NCBI GenBank assembly: GCA_030710605.1 | Contig: CP092877.1 | Coordinates: 67,917,993 to 67,981,992, forward strand | DNA: 64,000 bases | Reading direction: 5' to 3' | Source of the DNA: Cordylochernes scorpioides | Taxonomy: Eukaryota; Arthropoda; Arachnida; Pseudoscorpiones; Chernetidae | Shown here: one piece after another, positions 11,754-22,758 of the stretch | Position numbering within the stretch: the first letter of the stretch is position 1 | How the letters are laid out: every line of letters starts with the position of its first letter | Position numbers and translations under genes: made by a program | The notes under the pieces: model-generated | The model's database searches: none | What the model was told of the DNA's origin: nothing | The model's input: only the letters and a program-made list of their open reading frames with translations

Positions 11754-14038
11754 TTAATATTTTCTCCCTGATATTTGGCATCTCTTTTCTGCTACCATCT
11801 TTCCTACTTCGGGGGAAATCTTGTTCGCAGTGATTAATTTTAAAACTGACCCAAGGTGAACGTCAGTAATTCTCGATCTGATTGGAGACTTATTTCCTTT
11901 CATAAGTGAAAATAACTGCTCGCACCGATAAGTACTTCCAAACATGGACATAATTTCATATGCTAATTTTCGAGTGTTTTCAAATCTGGCTGGCAAATAT
12001 TTGTAAAATTCAGAAACGCCAACTTCAATGAATTTTGCCTTTAAATCTGAATCGCACTGGATATCTATTACCACCATTTGCATATGATTAGGTACTGATT
12101 CTATATTTATCGAGAAAATCGAAGAAAACAAAGTAAACTTGCCTTCCAAAGATTTGAAATCAGAAAACCTTGTTTCAAATTCATTTCTAAGACTCAAAAT
12201 AGTTTCCGCATATTTTTGATACGATGCAGTTTCACCTAAACTTGATTTGTACATGTTGCATGTCGGAAAGTGCATTAAATCTTCGTTTTTCAACTGCTTT
12301 TCCCAAAGAACTAGCTTACATTTGAATGCATTAACTTGGTCACACATATTGGTAATGATCTGATCCTTTCCTTGCAGTTTCAAATTTAAATCCGACAAGT
12401 GTTTTGCTATGTCAACCATGAAGGAAAAATCTTGCAACCATACTTGATCAGAAAACAAAGTGATGTCTTGATTCTTGGTTATTAAAAACTGACATATTTC
12501 TTCTTTCAAGTCCCAAAATTGTTTGAGAACCTTGGAGCATGATAGCCAACGTACCTCGGTATAGTATGATAAACCTGAATATTCGCTTTCTAATTCAGTT
12601 AAGAACAGAGAGAACTGTCGCTGATTTAAACCTCGATATCTTATGAAATTGATGAATTTTTTGATAGGTGTCAACACATTTTCCATTTTTATTACCTTCG
12701 TACATAATACTTCCTGATGTATAATGCAATGCGTATGATGAATATTGGAACCATCAGAAATTTCACTTAGTTTTTTTCGCAGTAATGCTACAAAACCGTT
12801 GGTTTTTCCAGTCATTGAAGGAGCTCCATCTGTTGCTACAGAAGTCAATTTTGATTGAGGTAAATTGTATTTTTGCAGAAGATCATAAACGCAATTAAAT
12901 ATATCTTCTCCTGTAGTAGTGCCATGCATCGGTACTAGTTCCAATAATTCCTCAAAAATGTTGAAATCCGTGTCGCAAGCTCGAAAAAAAGCAGCTAACT
13001 GAGCTACGCCCCCAATGTCCGTACTCTCATCACAGGCAATGGAAAATGCTTCGAAACAAGATGATTTTTCTTTTATCTGATCATTTAAATTTCTGGCCAT
13101 ATCAGTAACTCTTTCCACAATGGTATTTCGAGACAAAGATATTGCTTGAAACGTCTTCACACTTCCAGGACAAACAATTTCTGCATCTTTAATTAAACAT
13201 TCCTTGATGAAATCACCTTCAGTAAAAGGTTTTGAGTGTTTAGCTATCATCTCCGATAAAACATAGCTTGCATGCACCGCCGCTTCACTCTCTTGTGATA
13301 CTTTGGTAAACATAAACTGTTGTTTTTTCATTCCCAACTTGAACTCTTTTAACTTGTCTCATTAAACCTTCGTAGGTATCATATTTTGATTTATGTTGTT
13401 CATGTTGTTGTTGTTGTTTCTTATCCCCTTGTGTAAAGATTACACGAATTCCATGAGTTCATGATCTCATGGAATGGGGTATAGGGGTGCAGCTTTCGTT
13501 GATCATGGCATTATGATCCAGGCACACTTTGGTGAAAGTCTGACTTTGCCTGTAGTTTGAGGCCGTTCCTAACATGGAAGCAGACGCCTTTGCTGCCGAC
13601 TCTAACATGAGTACAGACGCAGCTCCTCCGTATCCCTGGAGTGGGACCCTTGCTGAGGTCTATCAACTGGGTCAGTTGAAGTCAGGATTTTTAAAGAGGT
13701 CTACTCCTCTTCTAACAATGCTGCTGTTGGTCCGCGACTGCTTATTCGTCAGAGTTATTCTGCTTGTTTCGCAGCTGGCCTTCATATCTGAAGGTCGTTC
13801 CCCTATCCGCCACCTGGGGACGCGCCCTATAGCAGTCAGCTCTGCCAAGAGATTGTTCATAATGACGTTTAATGTTATATAATTTTGGTACACTAATAGC
13901 ATTATTACATATCAAGCAGATGATTTTATCTTTTACTTCAGAGCAAAAATACTCTAATTCCCACTTTTCTTGAAAATTCCTATGTTCGTCAGCAATTTTT
14001 CGTTTAGTTTTACTGCCACTTGGTTTTGATGAAGACAT
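11754..14038 (-). pseudogene. hAT transposase, interrupted
   Basis: The start region (14038 down to about 13860) encodes a BED-type zinc finger (CLICNN with a downstream RHYE). The remainder (13337 to 11754, 527 codons) holds the RNase H-like core: CDESTDI and VATDGAPSMTG carry the first two catalytic acidic residues. The C-terminal dimerisation region contains TYRCEQLFSLMK. The family is that of GTF2IRD2/ZBED5-like domesticated hAT proteins. Two lesions are visible: the 13404-13852 insertion between the BED finger and the core, and a 1-nt shift near 13340-13355 upstream of GMKKQQ. Apart from these the frame is open. Confidence 0.88.
13404..13852 (-). mobile_element. Retroposon inserted in hAT, with internal inversion
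   Basis: Exact flanking duplication TTGTTCAT (13396-13403 and 13853-13860). On the minus strand it ends in the CAA-repeat tail shared with the RNase H LINE. Its middle part (13468-13795) runs in the opposite direction relative to the tail when compared with the copy at 8730-9160, as expected for the 5' inversions made by twin priming. Confidence 0.75.
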
Positions 14039-14502
14039 ATTGAATACAAAGGTCTGAAAAAAAATTTGTAATCGCTAATACAAAATAATAAAATGTTTTA
14101 ATTAATATTTTAAAAATTAATATTTTTTTTAACTTACCAGACACAGAATAACTGCACAAATTATTGAATGTAACTTTAAAAAAAAAAAATTTTCTAGTAC
14201 TCCGAAAGAATATTTTCTTTAAACTTTAAGGCACACAATACTTATGGCGATGTACATACGTTATGTATGTAGGTATAATATTATCAAAACTTGCGACTTA
14301 TGTATGGCGACCAGTGGTTCGTTATTAATAAATAAATTATGTATAATTACAATTTTTAAAAATTAGGCTACAAATTTTTATTAATTTTTTTTTATTTATA
14401 AAAATTTTTTTATTAAAATATATTGTCTGGTGGGCCGCAAATTTATTCGTTGTAGGCCGCATGAGGCCCGCGGGCCGCGAGTTTGACATGCTTGGCCTAG
14501 CT

Positions 14503-15073
14503 CATTAGTAGTGAACCTTCCCAGTTAGTTTGATGAGCTATGCCCCCTCCCTCTTTCAACTTTTATTCATTCATAAGGGCTGTATAAATAGCTTTTACTT
14601 TTATTCAAAAAGAAAAGGAGTGCCCTTTAAAAAATGAATTTCTAATTTTCAGGAATGGATTTACCAAGTTAAGCAAGTTTACCAAGTTTACGGAGTCATC
14701 TAAGCCTAAAAGGAGTATCTTTCAGAACTTTGTTCTTATCAATTTGTGTTGATTCATTTGTGGGAATGCACAAATTTAGCACAGACTTTACCCAAATATT
14801 CAACATTTGGTTGAAGGGATCCTGAAGCCAAGATACATTTTTTTTTAAAAGGTTGGGGATTAGGATGCTTTATTTACTCGGTATGTGGAATAGTAAAATG
14901 TTGAACCAGGTGAGGCTTCAATTTAAAAATAAATAAAATGTGTCTCACTTAAATTAAGAAAAAGGCATCCCCTTATCGTGCAACTGAAAGTTGCTGATGG
15001 CTTGCGCCATCTATCGGAATAAATAAGTTTAGTCACATGTTGGTTTGATAGTGGAGCATACCTTTAAATTGAT
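14503..15073. other. Intergenic DNA
   Basis: No gene or repeat with clear borders. It contains a weak GCGCCATCTATCGG motif near 15005 that resembles the CTCF-like core of other repeats. Confidence 0.4.
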
Positions 15074-15203
15074 GATCTTTACACTTTAGCTTCTGTGGTT
15101 GTTGTTTCATATTTCCTTGTGTGAAGATTATACAAATTCCATGAGTTCATGCTCCTCAAGCCCTTTAGCTTCTCTCATCAACTGTATACCCAGGAAGGTT
15201 ATA

Positions 15204-16489
15204 CGAGGTGTGTTCAAAAAGTATCGCAACTTTTGAATTTTCGCAGGTTACGTATATTCGAATTTCGATCTTTTTGTGGCTTTATGTTGGTACTCATGTC
15301 TCTCACTTATGCCGACAAGCTCGGCCATTTTGAATGTTCACTTAATTGTTGACAGCTGCTTTGCTTTCAGGTGTTTTGGATCGTCTTCGATTTTTACCTA
15401 TTTTGTGTGAAAAACGAAATTAAGTGCGCGGATGCATTCCGAATGTTGACTGTGGCATACAGAGAAGCTACCTTGGACCGAAGCAACGTTTATCGGTGGT
15501 ACAAAATGTTCTCTGAAGGCCAAGAAGATGTGAACGACGAAGAGCGTGCCGGACACCCGAGCACTTCAACAACAGACGAAAAAAATAATGAAGTGGAGAA
15601 AATGATATTGGCCAATCGTCGAATCACCGTTAGAGAAGTTGCTGAGGACCTAAACATATCGATTGGCTCGTGCCATTCGATTTTTATCAACAATTTGGGT
15701 ATGAGACGGGTCGCCGCGAAATTCGTACCAAAATTGCTCAATTGCGACCAAAAACAGCATCGCATGAACATTGCTAATGAGATGTTGGACTCTGTCCGCG
15801 ACGACCCAAATTTGCTCCAGAGGGTCATAACTGGTGACGAAGCGTGGGTTTATGGTTATGACGTGGAAACCAAAGCTCAATCATCTCAATGGAAGCTGCC
15901 GCACGAACCAAGACCGAAAAAAGCGCGCCAAGTTCGGTCGAATGTGAAAGTTTTGCTGACAGTTTTCTTCGATTGCAGGGGCGTGGTGCATCATGAGTTC
16001 TTGCCACAGGGTAGAACGGTCAATAAGGAATATTACCTGCAAGTTATGCGCAATTTGCGCGAAGCAATCCGTCAGAAACGCCCGGATTTGTGGAAGAACA
16101 AAAATTGGCTTTTGCACCACGATAACGCCCCTGCTCACACATCCTTGCTTGTGCGCGACTTTTTGGCCAAAAACAACACACTAATGATGCCGCAGCCATT
16201 TATTCCCCAGATCTGGCCCCCTGTGACTTTTTCTTGTTCCCTAAACTGAAGAGGCCCATGAAAGGACGTTACGCTACGCTTGACGAGATAAAGACGGCAT
16301 CGAAGGAGGAGCTGAAAAAGATTTTTAAAAATGATTTTTTGAAGTGCTTCGAAGATTGGAAAAAACCGTTGGCACAAGTGTATAATATCTCATGGGGATT
16401 ACTTTGAATGGGACAAAATAGGTGTTCATGAATAAATAAATAATTTTTGAAAAAACACAAAAGTCGCGATACTTTTTGAACACACCTCA
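15204..16489 (+). mobile_element. mariner transposon
   Basis: 1286 bp, the usual mariner length, flanked by TA. Inverted ends GAGGTGTGTTCAAAAAGTAT and its complement at the right end (AAAGTATCGC versus GCGATACTTT). One transposase frame fills the interior. The right end abuts a (TA)n run, so the exact TA there is chosen by symmetry. Confidence 0.93.
15371..16435 (+). pseudogene. mariner transposase, two frameshifts
   Basis: About 345 codons of a DD34D mariner transposase. The N-terminal helix-turn-helix region includes YRWYKMFSEGQEDV and REVAEDLNISIGS. Catalytic Asp 1 is in TGDEAWVYGYD and Asp 2 in HHDNAPAH. Asp 3 (CDFFLFP) is present but lies in another frame, because a base is missing near 16199. 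A second shift, an extra A in the A-run near 16360, restores the original C-terminal frame only in part. No clear ATG is seen; similarity starts near 15395. The small number of lesions suggests a fairly recent insertion, but this copy should be inactive. Confidence 0.9.
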
Positions 16490-16814
16490 TATATATATAT
16501 ATATATATATATGTGGTAGTGTTCTTCTTGTTTCTCACATCTAACCATTCTGGTCTGGAATTGCTATGATCTTTACACTTTAGCTTCTGTGGTTGTTGTT
16601 TCATATTCCCTTGTGTGAAGATTATACAAATTCCATGAGTTCATGCTCCTCAAGCCCTTTAGCTTCTCTCATCAACTGTATACCCAGGAAGGTAATATGT
16701 GGTAGTTTCCTTGTTGTTTCTCTCACCTAAAAATTATAATCTGGAGTTGCTATGGTAATACCAATTGTATTGGTATTACAACATACCAATACAACATACT
16801 TGCCAATACAACAT

Positions 16815-16980
16815 ACTTCATGAGAAGACACCTCTCTACAAGGACACTTTTCATTGTCAAAATTAACATTTTTACTAGCAGCAGCTCTATGGTAAGAAGA
16901 CACCTCCTACTGTCTAAAGAAAACTTGTTCTGTAACTAGGTGTTGTCTCTTTACAGAGAGTTTGTTTTACTGTAATGGCT
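16815..16980. mobile_element. Pogo/Tigger-like MITE, degraded
   Basis: Carries ACACCTCTCTACAAGGACA and the AGAGAGTTTGTTTTACTGTA end of the family at 6320-6482. The left end is eroded. Confidence 0.5.
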
Positions 16981-17017
16981 GTTGTAGTTATGTTTATCAA
17001 CTTCCCAGTCTAATCAC

Positions 17018-17340
17018 AAGGTAATAAGACCAAATCCAAATAAGTAGGGTGTTGTGTTTTGGATTTGGTCTTATTACCTGGTTGTGTTTATAATCCAAAT
17101 TGTGCCTTATCATTCCCAGTCTAATGTTTCTTCTTTCCCACACACATAACAATCAATAATATAAAATAAACAATTATAGAATAAAACAAGGTAATAAGAC
17201 CAAATCCAAATAAATAAATAGTGTGTGACGTTTCGGTAACAGCGTTGTTACCGAAACATCACACACCATTTATTTATTTGGATTTGGTCTTATTACCTTG
17301 TTTTATAATCTATAATCCAAATTGTGCCATTATCAATTAT
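17018..17340. repeat. Two FB-A palindromes in series
   Basis: 17018-17117 is a shortened copy. 17185-17340 is nearly complete, with arms CAAGGTAATAAGACCAAATC and complement and the hairpin GGTAACAGCGTTGTTACC at its centre. The CTGANGA part is missing from both. Confidence 0.75.
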
Positions 17341-17571
17341 AGAATAAATAAATAAAAAATAATTTATTGATGACTATTATAACAATCATAATATTTATAA
17401 CCTAAAATATCAATAAAGGAAAATATTACGCAAAATTTATATATAGAAATCATAAAATTTCCAAGTTGTCAATTTTCTCAAAATAAGTTTCCAAAATAAT
17501 CATTTACCAGTCATTTAAACAACTTCCTAGAAATGGTCCAGTTGTTTCTTTCTTTTCCACACACATAACAA

Positions 17572-18786
17572 TCTACTTTTATAATTGCCTTATTCTGTCT
17601 GTCTGTAAGTCTGAAGCTCACGGATAGAATGCGCGCCCATTGGCTGCCAGGGAACACGTGTCCTCCCTGCCCCCCTCTAGACAACCCTGTTATCAGCAGT
17701 GTGTTACATCCACCTGTCTATAGCGGCCACTCTAGACAACCCTGTTATCAGCAGTGTGATACATACACCTGTCTATAGCGGCCATTCTAGACAACCCTGT
17801 TATCAGCAGTGTGTTACATCCACCTGTCTATACAGGTCACCCTGTCTATAGCGGCCACTCTAGACACCCCTGTTATCAGCTGTGTGATAAATCCACCTGT
17901 CTATACAGACCACCCTGTATATAGCGGCCATTCTAGATAACCCTGTTATCAGCTGTGTGATACATACACTTGCCTATACAGACCACCCTGTATATAGCGG
18001 CCATTCTAGACAACCCTGTTATCAGTTGTGCGATACATCCACCTGTCTTTACAGACCACCCTGTCTATAGCGGCCACTCTAGACAACCCTGTTATCAGCA
18101 GTGTGATACATACACCTGTCTATAGCGGCCATTCTAGACAACCCTGTTATCAGCAGTGTGTTACATCCACCTGTCTATACAGGTCACCCTGTCTATAGCG
18201 GCCACTCTAGACACCCCTGTTATCAGCTGTGTGATACATCCACCTGTCTATACAGACCACCCTGTATATAGCGGCCATTCTAGATAACCCTGTTATCAGC
18301 TGTGTGATACATACACTTGCCTATACAGACCACCCTGTATATAGCGGCCATTCTAGACAACCCTGTTATCAGTTGTGCGATACATCCACCTGTCTTTACA
18401 GACCACCCTGTCTATAGCGGCCACTCTAGACAACCCTGTTATCAGCTGTGTGATACATCCACCTGTCTATACAGACCACCCTGTCTATAGCGGTCACTCT
18501 AGGCAACCCTGTTATCATCAGTGTGTTACAATCACCTGTCTATACAGACCACCCTGTCTATAGCGGTCACTTCAGGCAACCCTGTTATCAGCAGTGTGAT
18601 ACATACACCTGTCTATACAGACCACCCTGTCTATAGCGGCCACCCTAGACAACCCTGTTATCGGCTGTGTGATACATACACCTGTCTATACAGACCACCC
18701 TGTCTATAGCGACCACCCAAGACAACGTGTTTAAAATATATTCGCACTCGGGTAAACCCCGGGCGTTGCCCGGGCCATTCGTCTAG
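17572..18786 (+). mobile_element. Non-autonomous Helitron carrying a minisatellite
   Basis: Starts TCTACTTT after an A and ends CTAG before a T, the A|T insertion rule of Helitrons. A hairpin CCCCGGGCGTTGCCCGGG sits 10 to 12 bp before the terminal CTAG, the classic 3' stem-loop. Between the ends lies the tandem array 17693-18730. No Rep/helicase is present. The other allele is at 22759-23845. Confidence 0.85.
17693..18730. repeat. Minisatellite inside Helitron
   Basis: Units of 73 bp, with shorter 55-bp variants lacking 18 bp, repeat the words ACCCTGTTATCAGC, ACACCTGTCTATA and CTATAGCGGCCA. Open frames through it are a by-product of the repeat. The array is shorter in the other allele. Confidence 0.9.
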
Positions 18787-18810
18787 TCAAGAATAAACAA
18801 TTAAGGAATA

Positions 18811-18995
18811 ATAAAGAGTCAGTGGACGAGTGGGTAACACCCTCGATTCCTGACAGCCATGAACCAGGATTGAATCTCGCGTTAACCTTTTGTTTAATAT
18901 GTGAATAACCTTCACATATTATTCACTGTTTCAACTATCATAAGTAAGGTTGCTCTTGTTGAGCGGTACCTAATAAAGTGATTTTGGAACAAGAA
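18811..18995 (+). mobile_element. SINE-B, tRNA-related SINE
   Basis: 185 bp flanked by an exact 15-bp duplication AACAATTAAGGAATA (18796-18810 and 18996-19010). The first 70 bp resemble a tRNA (GTGGACGAGTGGGTAACACC, then GGATTGAATCTCG as B box). No long A tail. The allelic copy is at 23870-24054. Confidence 0.75.
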
Positions 18996-19023
18996 AACAA
19001 TTAAGGAATAGATTAAAAAAGAA

Positions 19024-19029
19024 TTTATT
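19024..19029 (-). terminator. Poly(A) signal of the LRR gene
   Basis: AATAAA on the minus strand, 167 bp after the stop of the PPP1R42-like gene. The same signal is at 24083-24088 in the other allele. Confidence 0.6.
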
Positions 19030-19195
19030 GATGGCTATTAAAAAATAACAATCCTTAATTTATAACCTAAAATATCATGCAAAATCTATATATATAACCA
19101 TAAAATTTTTAGATCATCAATTTTTTTTTTAAATAAGTTTCCAAACCATTCATTCACCAGTCATTTCAACAGAATAGGTTGAGCAATGAGGAGAT

Positions 19196-22100
19196 TTAGA
19201 GTTCCTCAAGCAGTTGGTTTAGTTCCTGGTCACTTTCTCCTCCTCCATCTTGGAGATCCTGCTGCGGAGATGGGAAGATGTGCTTGGACTGTGTTTTCCA
19301 ACGGGAGATGAAGTCCTTGGTGACAGGGCTCACAGCCTTGCCATCTATCTCCGCTGTCACCATACATTCCATGGTTAGTCAGCTGCCATGTCATTGGCAT
19401 TGGAGGCAATGAAGCTGCTAATGCGCTAGCGAAAAAAGGCACAAAAGAACCCTTGCCACAGAAAAATAAACTTACTTTTAAAGAAATAGAAACAGTAGCC
19501 AAAACAAAAATAAACAAGAACTGGAGGATCCCACCTAAGCACAGTTGGTACAGTGAAGTGAACCCAGGAGGAGCTCTGAACATCAGAAATAGACAGCATC
19601 AAACAACACTAACAAGATTTAAAACAGGCCATCTCAAGCCATTGAAGATAGAAAAAAATAATAAAATCTACCCCACTTGCCCAAAATTAAGCTTGGTACC
19701 TGCAGCTCCAGAACATACTTTGGCTTGCATTAGATAAACTAAACTGGACCTTTGGGAGAGGCCGCTGCTTATCATAAAACGGTTTGAGGAGCATGAACTC
19801 ATGGAATTTGTGTAATCTTTACACAAGGGGATAAGAAACAACAACAACACACTCAGGCATCAGGACTGTTGTTGTTTCTTATCCCCCTGTGCAAAGATTA
19901 CATGAGTTCATGCTCTTCAAGCTGTTTGATGATAAGCATCTGCCTCTCCCAAAGGTTCATTTAACCTAAATCAAGACAGACAAAAACTATAAGCTGTTTA
20001 AATATGCTGCTGGTAAAGATTGATTGGTTTGATAAACTAATAAATTGTGTCAGATGTGGAGCTTGGACAATAATGATCAAAGAACTGGAATAGAAAAGGA
20101 GCTTTTTTGAAGTCGTGTGCTATAATTTTCAATATAAAATGGACAGATAGGGTGACAAAAAAAAGTTTGGAGAAGATTTAATTGAGCGAATAACCTTCAA
20201 ATGAAGTAATCATTAAAAGGAAATGGAAGTTAGCAGTACATGTACACTGACAACCATCTATTGACCATTCTGGTGGGATACACCTTGAAGAATGAAGGGA
20301 GAGGTAGACAAAGATAGAATTGATTTAGTAATCTATTAAAAGTTATGACGAGGTGAATTGGTTAGAACAGGGTGATATGGGGTTCCATGATGACTGACAA
20401 TCCTGTATCAGAGATGGCTATACTACCTGATGACGATAAAGGTAGTTGCGCTAGTGAAAAAAGGCACAAAAGAACCCTTATATATAATAAACTTACTTTT
20501 AAAGAAATAGAAACAGTAGCCAAAACAAAAATAAACAAAAACTGGGCGATCCCACCTAAGCACAGTTGGTACAGTGGAGTGAACCCAGGAGGAGCTCTGA
20601 ACATCAGAAATAGACAGCACCAAACAACACTAACAAGATATAGAACAGGCCATCTCAAGCCATTGAAGATAGAAAATAATAACAAAATCTACCCCACTTG
20701 CCCAAATTGTAGCTTGACACCTGCAGCTCCAGAACACATTTTGGCTTGCATTAGATGCATTAAACAGGACCTTTGGGAGAGGCCACTGCTTATCATAAAT
20801 CAGCTCAAGGAGCATGAACTCATGAAATTTGTGTAATCTTTACACAAGGGAATAAGAAACAACAACAGAGATTGCTATACTATCTGATGATGTTAAAGGT
20901 AGTTGTTCATCATACAAGTTTCTCACAGAACTACCATTATCTGATATGATTGATGTGAACTCACTGATGTTGTGGAGATTGGCAATGATAGTTTCCCGGT
21001 ATCTGTTGGCAGAGGAGCACAGAGGGTTGCCAGACACTTGCAGGTGGGTGAGTCGTGGAAGGCGGTGTAGATGGCGTAGCAGGGTGTCTACATCATTCAG
21101 CCCACAGCTCCGGACCTGCAGGATCTCCAGTCCTGTCAGGTCCTGGAGGGCAGCAGTAGACACCATCAGGTTGTGGGACAGGTCCAACTCCTGAAGGTTC
21201 TGTTACACACACTCTACATTAATTCTACCACACACCATGCTCAGTAGATTACAACAAGTAGGTTACTTGCACACTCTGATGGTGTTGGACTTCTGCAAGA
21301 ATGGGGGGGAAAGGACATTGAAACAAACCTTTCTTCAGAAAAAAAAGTGCCCAATGCAGGATCCAATCCCCAGTTGTATCTGTCTATAATGTGTACCCTC
21401 CTCCTCCAATAATCTACCTGTCTATAAACAAAAGGTAACAAGACCAAATTATTGAAATGTTTGTGACGTTTTGGTAACAGCATGATTACCCTCATCAGAC
21501 AAAAGTATAGACTGAATGACTTTAGTTTCACTTTATTACTCCTTCAGTAATGATAAGCCACAATTTAGATTATAGATTAGAACTACAAGATAATAACACC
21601 AAATCTAAATAAATAAATAGTGTGTGACATTTCAGTTTTGTCTGATGATGGTAACAATAGTTACCGAAATGTCACACACAATTTATTTAGAATGGGTCTT
21701 ATTTTCTTGTAGCTACTCATAAAGTACTTTTGTCTGACGATGGTAACAAGGCTGTTACCGAAATGTCACACTCTATTAATTTATTTGAAAAGGTCTTATT
21801 TTCTTGTAGCTACTCATTCAGTACTTTTGTCTGATGATGTTAACAATGCTGTTATTGAAATCTCATTCCAATAATTAGGTCTTGCTCCTTTGTATTTCTT
21901 ATCTATAATCCAAATTGTACTGTACCTCCTTGTATCTAGTAGTGACCACTCACCCTAAGATGTTGGAAGGATCCAAGCACCAGAGAGAACTTCCCACAAG
22001 GTCCCAACATCTGGTTCTCCATGAACAGTTCCTCCAGTCGTTCTGGCAGGGCAGTACCATCCACAACTGCAATCCTGTTACGGCTCAGATACCTACATTC

Positions 22101-22311
22101 ACAACTTAGAATACTGAGACTGCATACAGTAGCGTTGCACTTACAGCTTGCGCAGGTTGATCAGAGACTGTATGTTCTCTATCATCTGGATGTTATTCTT
22201 CTGTAAGTAGAGGGCCGTCAGATTGCGCAGGCCGCTCAGGTTCTCCATCCTCTTGATCTGGTTGTCGTACAGGTAGAGAGTGATGAGCTTGGGACATTGT
22301 TCCAGGTTCTC
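19196..22311 (-). CDS. PPP1R42-like leucine-rich repeat protein, last four exons
   Basis: Exons in transcript order: 22145-22311, 21954-22092, 20965-21199, 19196-19353 (stop at 19196-19198). All borders are AG/GT and the junction phases agree. LRR units seen: LITLYLYDNQIKRMENL, LTALYLQKNNIQMIENI, YLSRNRIAVVDG, DLSHNLMVSTAAL. An LRR cap follows with GNPLC and YRETIIANL. After the last junction comes DGKAV and KDFISRWK, which lines up with DGKEI and the WK segment after the LRR cap of PPP1R42 (LRRC67), a protein phosphatase 1 regulator linked to centrosomes, microtubules and sperm. The tail is acidic and ends LLEEL. Upstream exons are missing at the 22411 gap. A LINE fragment ends about 20 bp from the last acceptor, which has no clear pyrimidine tract. 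Other SDS22-like LRR proteins remain possible. Confidence 0.75.
19374..19850 (+). mobile_element. LINE 3' end with RNase H fragment
   Basis: Encodes the end of an RNase H domain (GIGGNEAANALAKKGTKE), a basic linker, a Cys/His cluster (C-x2-C then H-x4-C in related copies) and a final ELMEFV stop. The tail is AAGAAACAACAACAACA. RNase H in the ORF points to the I/Jockey-type superfamily. This copy is 5' truncated and has a frameshift near 19690-19745. It sits in the last intron of the LRR gene, antisense to it. Confidence 0.75.
19863..19965 (-). mobile_element. LINE 3' tail, opposite strand
   Basis: TTGTTGTTTCTTATCCCC followed by the complement of the LINE stop region. It faces the tail of the neighbour at 19374-19850 head-on. 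Confidence 0.65.
20451..20866 (+). mobile_element. LINE 3' end with long target duplication
   Basis: Same LINE as at 19374, with CPNCSLTPAAPEHILAC (Cys/His cluster) and the CAA tail. About 37 bp ending GGTAGTTG flank it on both sides (about 20413-20450 and 20867-20905) with a few mismatches. The allelic copy is at 25489-25905. Confidence 0.75.
21430..21935. repeat. Cluster of FB-A halves
   Basis: Three partial FB-A units: GTGACGTTTTGGTAACAGC at about 21465, a full small palindrome at about 21590-21720, and GATGATGTTAACAATGC near 21836. They lie between two LRR-gene exons. The region 21240-21420 also holds a weak SINE-A remnant. Confidence 0.6.
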
Positions 22312-22410
22312 CTAGAGAGCAGCGTCATAGGGACACATTTATAGAATCCATTTAGAACTCAAATATGAACCAAGAAGTAAAAACAGCATCGACTAATGCA
22401 CAGAAGCCTC

Positions 22411-22510
22411 NNNNNNNNNNNNNNNNNNNNNNNNNNNNNNNNNNNNNNNNNNNNNNNNNNNNNNNNNNNNNNNNNNNNNNNNNNNNNNNNNNNNNNNNNN
22501 NNNNNNNNNN
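22411..22510. other. Assembly gap (100 N)
   Basis: Exactly 100 N, a default scaffold gap size. The sequence before it (ends GAAGCCTC) continues after the second gap at 35069 (ACTATACCAACCTCC). In the block between the gaps the same two words are joined without a gap at 29280-29300. Confidence 0.95.
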
Positions 22511-22758
22511 TGTGTCATATCAATTATAGAATAAATAAATAAAAAATAATTTATTGATGACTATTATAACAATCATAATATTTATAACCTAAAATATCAA
22601 TAAAGGAAAATATTACACAAAATTTATATATAGAAATCATAAAATTTCCAAGTTGTCAATTTTCTCAAAATAAGTTTCCAAAATAATCATTTACCAGTCA
22701 TTTAAACAACTTCCTAGAAATGGTCCAGTTGTTTCTTTCTTTTCCACACACATAACAA

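Larger units (their letters stand above)
11618..14494 (-). mobile_element. hAT DNA transposon
   Basis: Inverted ends CAAGCATGTCAAACTC (11618) and GAGTTTGACATGCTTG (ending 14494) are flanked by an exact 8-bp target duplication GCCTAGCT (11610-11617 and 14495-14502), the hallmark of hAT elements. A GC-rich subterminal stretch (GGCCCGCGGGCCGCG) sits at the right end. A 449-bp retroposon has inserted inside (13404-13852), so this copy should not be autonomous. Confidence 0.92.
15074..16750. repeat. Tandem duplication of about 200 bp, first copy split by mariner
   Basis: The segment beginning GATCTTTACACTTTAGC at 15074 recurs at 16568. Copy 1 is 15074-15203 plus 16490-16567, and copy 2 is 16568-16750. 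The word CCAGGAAGGTTA is followed by the mariner in copy 1 and by uninterrupted sequence in copy 2, so copy 2 is an internal empty site. Confidence 0.75.

Noticed and set aside
15490-16138. Minus-strand frames of 60 to 112 codons
   Set aside because: Shadows of the mariner transposase on the opposite strand.
18375-18709. Open frames with repeated SLQTTLSIA-like peptides, also at 23434-23768
   Set aside because: They are readings through the 73-bp minisatellite. The repeat period forces the frame to stay open and nothing else supports coding.
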